From PALSA-1336 sp964592725 (GTDB lineage: Bacteria > Patescibacteriota > Doudnabacteria > UBA920): DNA of 40,774 nucleotides. The DNA lies in the NCBI GenBank assembly GCA_964592725.1, contig CAZQFQ010000008.1, forward strand, positions 1 to 40,774, written 5' to 3'. A program made the translations under genes and the position numbers. Of this stretch, positions 36,180 to 40,774 are shown piece after piece. Under the pieces are notes generated by a model. The model did not search any database. It was not told where the DNA came from and worked only from the letters and a program-made list of their open reading frames with translations. Position 1 is the first letter of the stretch; each line of letters opens with the position of its first letter.

Positions 36180-38764
36180 GATGGGGATCTTTCACCTCAT
36201 CCTAAACTTAACCCGGCCTTAGAAGACCAGACCGCCGTTGTCCTAGCTGTAACTAACCGTAGGGTAATGACTAAAAAGCCTCTTGCAGCTTTTCGCGGAC
36301 CAAAGACCAGCCTGTCGCAACATTGACGACTGTGGGATAGTGTGCGCCAGCGATTGTATAGCAAAGATATTCCACTCTGCCGCTTACCTGACCGATTCCT
36401 TCCGTAGCCTAGGCTAGCTAACACTTCCATCCGGGAGCGTGTTGCAATAAGGATCTTCCACCCTATTGAATGCCAACCCGAGCATAGCTCGAGCTAGCAC
36501 CCAGAACCTTGTGATGAATATCTTTCAATCCATCAGACACACGGGGATATTTAACCAGTGCCAGCATGGCCACGCCTGTCCCGAGCGTCGTGCACACTTT
36601 TATTGGTAGAGATTTTTCACTCCACCCCATATACTACAGGACGGGATCGCACTTCAGGATAGGGCAGGTCAGTGGAACGAGCTACGCACCATGGTACTTA
36701 TCTGACAGATATCTTACAACCCATCCTAGACCTTAGCGCAGCGAGGTGCGCGCGAGCCAACGCAAGTTAACCGCAGTCCGCAAGAATTATTGGTTTGGAT
36801 CTTCCACCTTACCTCAAACCGCATCTTACCAGACCGTGACTGGCTTGAGATTGCCTGTTCATGCGCCACAATATTTTTTGACCAAGATCTTTCACCTCGT
36901 CTTTAAGCGGGATCAAGGGCGGCACGGCTCACGACAGGCTGGGACAGAATAACAAGACACACCAACAGGCAAATATCTTTCACTTTGCCGCCAACAATAC
37001 CGTACCAAAGAGAAACATATAACGGGATAGCCTAGACTGCCGGACCCAAGCCCGCTGCGACGAACCCTGCCTGGAACCTGACAAAGGTCTCCCACTTTAT
37101 CCAACACGGCGCTTGAGCCGAGTGAACCACGACTAAGTCGGCAAGGGTTTGCCGGGCCGCGACAAGCTCCGACAAATAAACTGCATGGTAAAGATATTCC
37201 ACCTTACCGAGAAGGATACCCGAGCCATAAAGTAGCGTAACACAGAGCATAGTGCCCTGGCCCCGGACACCTTAGCCGAAGTTTGGCAAGTATCTTACAA
37301 CTTGTCACTTAGTGGAGATTTTCACACAACGGACGGCTTGGCCGGGCTGAACTACAGACCGCCAACCCATACAACTGGCATAGATATTTCATTCTTCTTA
37401 TAGGTGCGGATCACAGCGCATCAAATCGCGCTGAAGATCAATGTATTGTCCATGAAGCAGTCTGATAAAGATCTTTCACCTTATCGCGTACAGGAGCAGG
37501 GCTCTCCACTGCTGTGGGTGCCTAAGCCCTCCGCAGATGGCCACACATTGACATCCGGCAGAGGTCTTTCACCCCGCCACGAAGACTTGCGGACCGGGGT
37601 GCACCGATGCCAACCTGCCGAGTCCAAACCATGGCCTTAAATTTGACAGGCTTCTTTCAACCTATCTAATGGCACATTCAACCGAGAATCGACGCAACGA
37701 ACCGCTGCCTTGTTAAGCGAGCCACGGGATATTATGACAAAGTTTTTTCACTTTGCCGAATGTGACAAATATCTTCCAATTTGCCCCAGACCCGACTTGG
37801 CCGCAGCCTGCCATACAGTAGGACAGCTTTGCTAGCTGAACACTGAGCTACACGCGACCTAATTACTGGAGAAATTCTTTCAATTCTCCTTACAGCGGAG
37901 GCCGGCGGGGTTGACTCCACGACAACACAAGACAGAAGGCTTGAGTGTAGAGTGCCCCGAGTATTACGTATGGTAGACATATTTCAGTTTACCCCGTACC
38001 GAAGCCAAGGCCGCCCTCGAAAGGACCTGCTAAGCCTACCCGACACCAGTGGAGCGAAATGTGACAAATGTATTTCAATCTGCCCCCTACAATACAGCTA
38101 CCTGACTGCACTGCTGCGAACGGAGCTGAACGCATCCTGACCTTGCTGAATAAATTGCGGAAGTATCTCAATCCGCACCTTAGGCGAGCATTTACTGCAC
38201 TGGCTGACGGTTCCTTTTCATGCCAGAGCGGACTTCACCGCGGATCGCCACAAGCAGATCGGCAGGATTCTTTCATCCCGCCTCTTGGCACACCTGCCGC
38301 TGGCGTATCCTTGCGAGCCGGTGCGGGTCTTGCCCCACCCCAAACAACAAGTACTGATAGGTATCTTTCAACCCACCACAAACCAAAACGCGACACAACG
38401 GAGCAGGCCTATGTACTGACTGCTTCGCCTGGCCACAAACTTGGCAGGAATTTTGCATCCTGCCCCAAACCTCTAGCGCGACATAACTTTGTTGACGACT
38501 GGTGACTGCACCGTGACTAGGCTTGAGAGGACTGGTGAGGGTTTTTCACTTCACCGCAAACACTAGCCTAACGTAAAATGCTGAAGACAGCACTAACAAA
38601 GCCAAGTCTGCCGAACCCCACCGATTGTACCGAACAATGGCAAGAGTCTTTCATCTTACCCCTTAGCCGATTCTACCCGGTTATACTCTGACGCACACTG
38701 CCTAAGCCAACTGAAGCGCATTGAGAAACTAGGGAGAGGGCAAGGATTTTTCACCTTGCCCTCT
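36180..38764 (-). repeat. Array of ~30 spaced hairpins with GNRA-containing loops
   Basis: About thirty 20-22 nt units: 7-nt arm, 8-nt loop, 7-nt arm. Left edges are 36180, 36274, 36360, 36446, 36513, 36605, 36704, 36792, 36880, 36968, 37080, 37187, 37285, 37311, 37377, 37464, 37557, 37645, 37736, 37764, 37868, 37972, 38063, 38156, 38261, 38356, 38443, 38534, 38639 and 38739. Most steps are 86-112 bp, averaging about 92. The plus-strand loop consensus is ATCTTTCA, so the minus-strand loop is TGAAAGAT; general form TGNRADAN. Arms differ from unit to unit but stay complementary. Units at 37311 and 37377 are degenerate. The unit at 38739 has an 11-bp stem. Spacers of about 70 nt are mostly unique and carry no convincing gene. 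Confidence 0.88.
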
Positions 38765-38781
38765 GGAAAATCCATACTGGG

Positions 38782-39285
38782 TCAGGCGAGCAGCTTCGCG
38801 GACATATCCAGAAACTCCTGGAACTTTTTGCCGCGTGCGGCTTCGTAGGCCGGCCGCAGAGCTACCGGCAGAGAGTGGTAAAGGAACGGGGTGAATTGGC
38901 TGCTCATGTAGCAGGTTACGCCCTTATCCTTCTTGCTTCTCCGGTTGCGGCTGCCGACTTGAACGGCTTCGACTCCGGCCCGCCATCTGCGCAGGCCGAA
39001 AACGTAGCCGCCCGGGAAGCGTTTCTCTTCGAACTTCGCGCGGGGGTCAAAGGGGCTGGGAAAGCCCGGCCGGATCATGAAGATCGCTTCGGCCTGGCCC
39101 TTGGGCAAATCGACGCCTTCGCCGTAATGGCTGCAAGTGCCGACGAGTCCCATCCCTTCTCCGCCTTTGAACCGGCGCAAAGCTTCGCGCGCCGGCGTAC
39201 CGTTGCCATAGCTGATGGCCGGAAATCCCATCTCGGCCGAGAAGGTCATACACTTCTGCCGTTCTTCGGAGTTTAACTTTACCAA
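38782..39285 (-). pseudogene. DinG/XPD-type superfamily 2 helicase, C-terminal fragment
   Basis: About 165 residues equal to the last third of a DinG/Rad3-like helicase. GLVGTCSHYGEGVDLPKGQAEA matches motif V (s-x-x-E-G-x-D-L-P). FMIRPGFPSPFDPRAKFEE is the following strand. EAVQVGSRNRRSKKDKGV matches motif VI, though the usual G-R glycine is Ser. Walker A, the DEAH box and the Fe-S region are absent because the sequence runs into the oppositely oriented recombinase fragment near 39270-39285. The only start is a TTG without a ribosome-binding site. The stop at 38782 lies 18 bp before the first hairpin unit. Confidence 0.78.
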
Positions 39286-39715
39286 GCTGTTCTATTGCGG
39301 CTCCTGCCACAGCGGCATAACCGCCGAGGACAAGACCAAATATCATAAGGACGGGACCGTCAGTCGGTACATCTATTACCACTGTAGCCAGTCCCAGGAC
39401 TTGGACTGCCCGGAGCCATATATCAGAGAGGAAGACCTGCTGGAGGAATTGGTTAACATTATAGATAAAATTGACCTCAATAAATCAGGTCTCAAACAGC
39501 AGATAGACGGCGAGCTGGAGCGTCTGCAAAGTTTCAGTAGCGGCATCCTGGGCAAGATGTTGGCAGGGCAGGACTTAAGCCAAAAGTTTAACCCCAAGGA
39601 GTATGCCAAGCACATCATCAAATTCGGCAACCGGGATGAAAAACGCCAGCTACTGCAATCCATCAAGTCAAAAATTTACCTCAAAAACAGGAAGCTCAGG
39701 GTCAGCAAGCGATAG
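39215..39715 (+). pseudogene. Serine site-specific recombinase, C-terminal fragment
   Basis: The recognisable part starts near 39270. FTKLFYCGSCHSGITAEDKT, then YYHCSQSQ and CPEPYIREEDL, is the recombinase zinc-ribbon domain (CxxC...C...C). An alpha-helical coiled-coil tail follows (LERLQSFSSGILGKMLAGQD). The N-terminal catalytic serine domain and the DNA-binding recombinase domain are missing. The first ~18 codons of the open frame belong to the antisense of the helicase fragment. It is therefore a truncated gene, possibly a leftover of the integrase that placed this block here. Confidence 0.82.
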
Positions 39716-39758
39716 TTTCTGGGATTAGAACTAAGGGTTTAAGCGGGATTTTAACTAA

Positions 39759-39786
39759 GAGGAGACCTGGGAATCGAACCAAAAAA
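39759..39786 (-). other. tRNA 3'-end-like remnant
   Basis: On the minus strand GGTTCGATTCCCAGGTCTCC reads like a T-arm and acceptor 3' strand, but no matching 5' half or CCA is seen. It could be an integration scar or chance. Confidence 0.2.
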
Positions 39787-39834
39787 TCCTAACAAAAACA
39801 CAAAAAGTTGTTCAAAGTAACTTTGGACAAAACA

Positions 39835-39866
39835 AAAATCCGGAACCGATGGTTCTCCGGATTTTG
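39835..39866. terminator. Bidirectional terminator
   Basis: AAAATCCGGA pairs with TCCGGATTTT, with an inner ACC/GGT pair, and has A- and T-rich flanks. It would stop both the recombinase-side and tRNA-side transcripts. Confidence 0.8.
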
Positions 39867-39897
39867 TTATTGACCATGTTTTCATGCTGTAAATGCC

Positions 39898-39914
39898 CTA
39901 GGGCACTCGGGTCA
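39898..39914. repeat. Candidate right attachment-site repeat
   Basis: CTAGGGCACTCGGGTCA, the partner of 35356-35371. It lies 20 bp beyond the 3' end of the tRNA-Asn gene and on the recombinase side of the block. Confidence 0.4.
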
Positions 39915-39933
39915 ATTCCAGAACAGATAATAG

Positions 39934-40222
39934 TGGCTCGGGAGGTGGGATTCGAACCCACGACCCATCGGTTACACTTATCCTTATATTTCTATAAGGG
40001 GTGGACTATATCTTTACCTTAGCCAAAGTTTATTGCTTTAGGTACTTCGGTATCTAGTCTCTACGGCGCTCTCCGACCTATTGTCGAAGTTCCCACGGTA
40101 TTAGCGTATTAATCAAATGATTAATTTAGCCTTCACCGTTATCCCGAAGAGTTCATCCCAAGGTTTCCCTTGAGAGCTGCGTAATTTCACAGCCGATTGC
40201 TCTACCGCTGAGCTACTCCCGA
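39934..40222 (-). tRNA. tRNA-Asn (GUU) interrupted by a group I intron
   Basis: Exon 1 (40222-40189) has acceptor TCGGGAG, the D-arm GCTCAGCGGTAGAGC and the anticodon stem ATCGG with CTGT. Exon 2 (39974-39934) resumes TAA-CCGAT, then the T-arm GTGGGTTCGAATCCCAC, acceptor CTCCCGA, discriminator G and encoded CCA. The spliced anticodon loop CTGTTAA gives GUU, asparagine, and the U1-A72 acceptor start matches E. coli tRNA-Asn. All stems pair after removal of 214 nt. Confidence 0.9.
39975..40188 (-). other. Group I self-splicing intron in the tRNA-Asn anticodon loop
   Basis: The intron starts after U35 and ends with G. P1 forms between exon GCTGT and intron GCAGC with the required U.G at the splice site. 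The conserved catalytic-core words GAGACTAGA (forward 40054-40062 as complement) and AAGATATAGTCC are present and pair as P7. At 214 nt it is compact and has no room for a homing endonuclease gene. Confidence 0.88.
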
Positions 40223-40445
40223 ACGAAAGTAGTATGGCTTTACTTTTGATATTTTAGCAGTTTATCGGATTTTTATCAACAGGGCGGGGTTGCAGCTTCG
40301 TTTGCCTTCCGGGTGGAGTTTTCAGAGGTGGAGTCGGTAATAAACAAACTAAATCCGCCCCTGTGTGAGGTCAGGAATATAAATATACCTCTTATTTTAG
40401 ATAATCCTGGTTTTGACTTGGCAAACTAGGGTGAGCCAAAAAAAG

Positions 40446-40472
40446 TCGCCCATATTTGTGGGTGATTTTTTG
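40446..40472 (+). terminator. Intrinsic terminator
   Basis: TCGCCCA pairs with TGGGTGA around TATTTG, followed by TTTTTTG. No clear gene precedes it on this strand. Confidence 0.65.
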
Positions 40473-40527
40473 TAGGGAGCGAGGATGGTTAGAATTGAAA
40501 ATCGATATAGACAGCACAAACCTTTTC

Positions 40528-40536
40528 TGCTATACT
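40528..40536 (+). promoter_or_regulatory. Extended -10 promoter before the last small ORF
   Basis: TGC-TATACT (40528-40536). The start near 40543 would give a leader of about 65 nt with a strong Shine-Dalgarno sequence. Confidence 0.5.
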
Positions 40537-40607
40537 TGAATGTCCTTTTAGCCAAATTCGTGCAGTATTAAGCTAAGGATAGATCAAAAAAAGAAGGGGG
40601 AGACCAG

Positions 40608-40739
40608 ATGGACGAGAATAAAAGTGGCGCAGCCGGGATGGAAGAATCCATGCCCGCGCTGCTTGTCAGTTACGGGGACCAGCTCGCATTAGAGGCTCTG
40701 TTTGGCCCTGATGCCAGCATGTTACCGTTCGGGATTTAG
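40608..40739 (+). CDS. Small acidic protein or peptide (43 aa)
   Basis: An ATG-started 43-codon frame sits 5 nt after the strong ribosome-binding site GAAGGGGGAG and downstream of an extended -10 promoter. The product starts with a polar acidic half (MDENKSGAAGMEES) and ends hydrophobic (LEALFGPDASMLPFGI). There is no signal peptide or cysteine. I recognise no family. The signals argue that it is expressed; a small regulatory or precursor peptide is possible but unsupported. Confidence 0.5.
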   Translation: MDENKSGAAGMEESMPALLVSYGDQLALEALFGPDASMLPFGI

Positions 40740-40774
40740 TTGGTTTTAGTCGTTTTTTTCGGAAAATTTAATTT

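Larger units (their letters stand above)
40223..40607. other. Gene-poor stretch upstream of the tRNA-Asn gene
   Basis: No convincing gene. TTTTTATCAACAGGG (about 40267-40282) resembles one arm of the 38-bp palindromes. An open frame ending at about 40428 lacks a start signal. A terminator and a promoter (annotated separately) occupy the right part. Confidence 0.4.

Noticed and set aside
37952..38505. Open frames of 62-145 codons on the plus strand inside the hairpin array
   Set aside because: No ribosome-binding sites, no recognisable domains, and they run straight through the repeated hairpins, so they look like chance frames in GC-rich DNA.
36180..38764. CRISPR array
   Set aside because: The only constant part is an 8-nt loop. 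The arms vary from unit to unit, spacers are ~70 nt, and no cas gene is in the window.
36180..38764. Integron attC cassette array or a known tandem guide (TIGR-type) array
   Set aside because: There are no core GTTRRRY/RYYYAAC sites or cassette genes. The ~92-bp period and single hairpin per unit do not match what I know of the TIGR arrays, and no Nop-domain protein is present. Homology could only be tested by a search.
40297..40428. Open frame before the last terminator as a gene
   Set aside because: No start signal or domain is present, and composition is like the surrounding non-coding DNA.

Overview
The window looks like a chromosome segment of a small-genome bacterium, most likely of the Patescibacteria (CPR) type. 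That placement is an inference. It rests on single-copy housekeeping genes packed with short gaps, an extra stem-loop inside the 23S rRNA end, TrmB-type regulators, an endonuclease Q, a zinc-ribbon-tailed MscL, a lysine-rich RpoD and many dispersed palindromic repeats. No species-level call is possible from the sequence alone.

Layout. 1-880: 3' end of 23S rRNA, a tiny membrane ORF, 5S rRNA and its terminator. 880-10.3 kb: a membrane methyltransferase, a structured-RNA candidate, a TrmB regulator, GlmS, an ART-like protein, the Tdh-Kbl threonine-to-glycine pair, a YvcK/CofD-like protein, an acetyltransferase and a GlmU-like uridylyltransferase. GlmS and the GlmU-like enzyme both belong to UDP-GlcNAc supply. 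10.3-20.6 kb: inositol monophosphatase and endonuclease Q (divergent), a SemiSWEET-like transporter, PEP synthase, a carotenoid-family membrane protein, tRNA-Ser(GGA), an HD protein, DnaG and RpoD. 20.6-32.3 kb: a second structured-RNA candidate, an IS200-type insertion sequence, another TrmB regulator divergent from a small membrane protein, agmatinase, PyrD, an ABC-2 exporter, a coiled-coil lytic transglycosylase, MscL, UppP and an HtrA-like protease. 32.3-35.2 kb: a leftward ArsR-headed operon (SRPBCC, VOC, dimeric alpha/beta barrel, DinB, DHFR-like).

35.2-39.9 kb is different in character: visibly more GC-rich, almost without genes and probably acquired. It holds a small PD-(D/E)XK-type nuclease gene, a ~2.6 kb array of about 30 regularly spaced (about 92 bp) hairpins, and two 5'-truncated genes facing away from each other (a DinG/XPD-type helicase C-terminus and a serine recombinase C-terminus). 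A near-identical 16-17 bp direct repeat brackets the block. Read on the minus strand, the hairpins have variable but paired 7-bp stems, frequent G.U wobbles, and an 8-nt loop that always contains a GNRA tetranucleotide. This array is the strongest candidate for an undescribed system. Next to it is a tRNA-Asn(GUU) split by a group I intron, and then a small ORF with a strong ribosome-binding site.

Two genome-wide habits also stand out. First, at least seven genes have a -10 box (TANNNT) exactly 6 nt before the ATG, which implies leaderless mRNAs. Second, several dispersed palindromic repeats sit in frame inside conserved proteins (methyltransferase, TrmB, Tdh, Kbl, YvcK, EndoQ, DnaG). Distant copies encode the same peptide.
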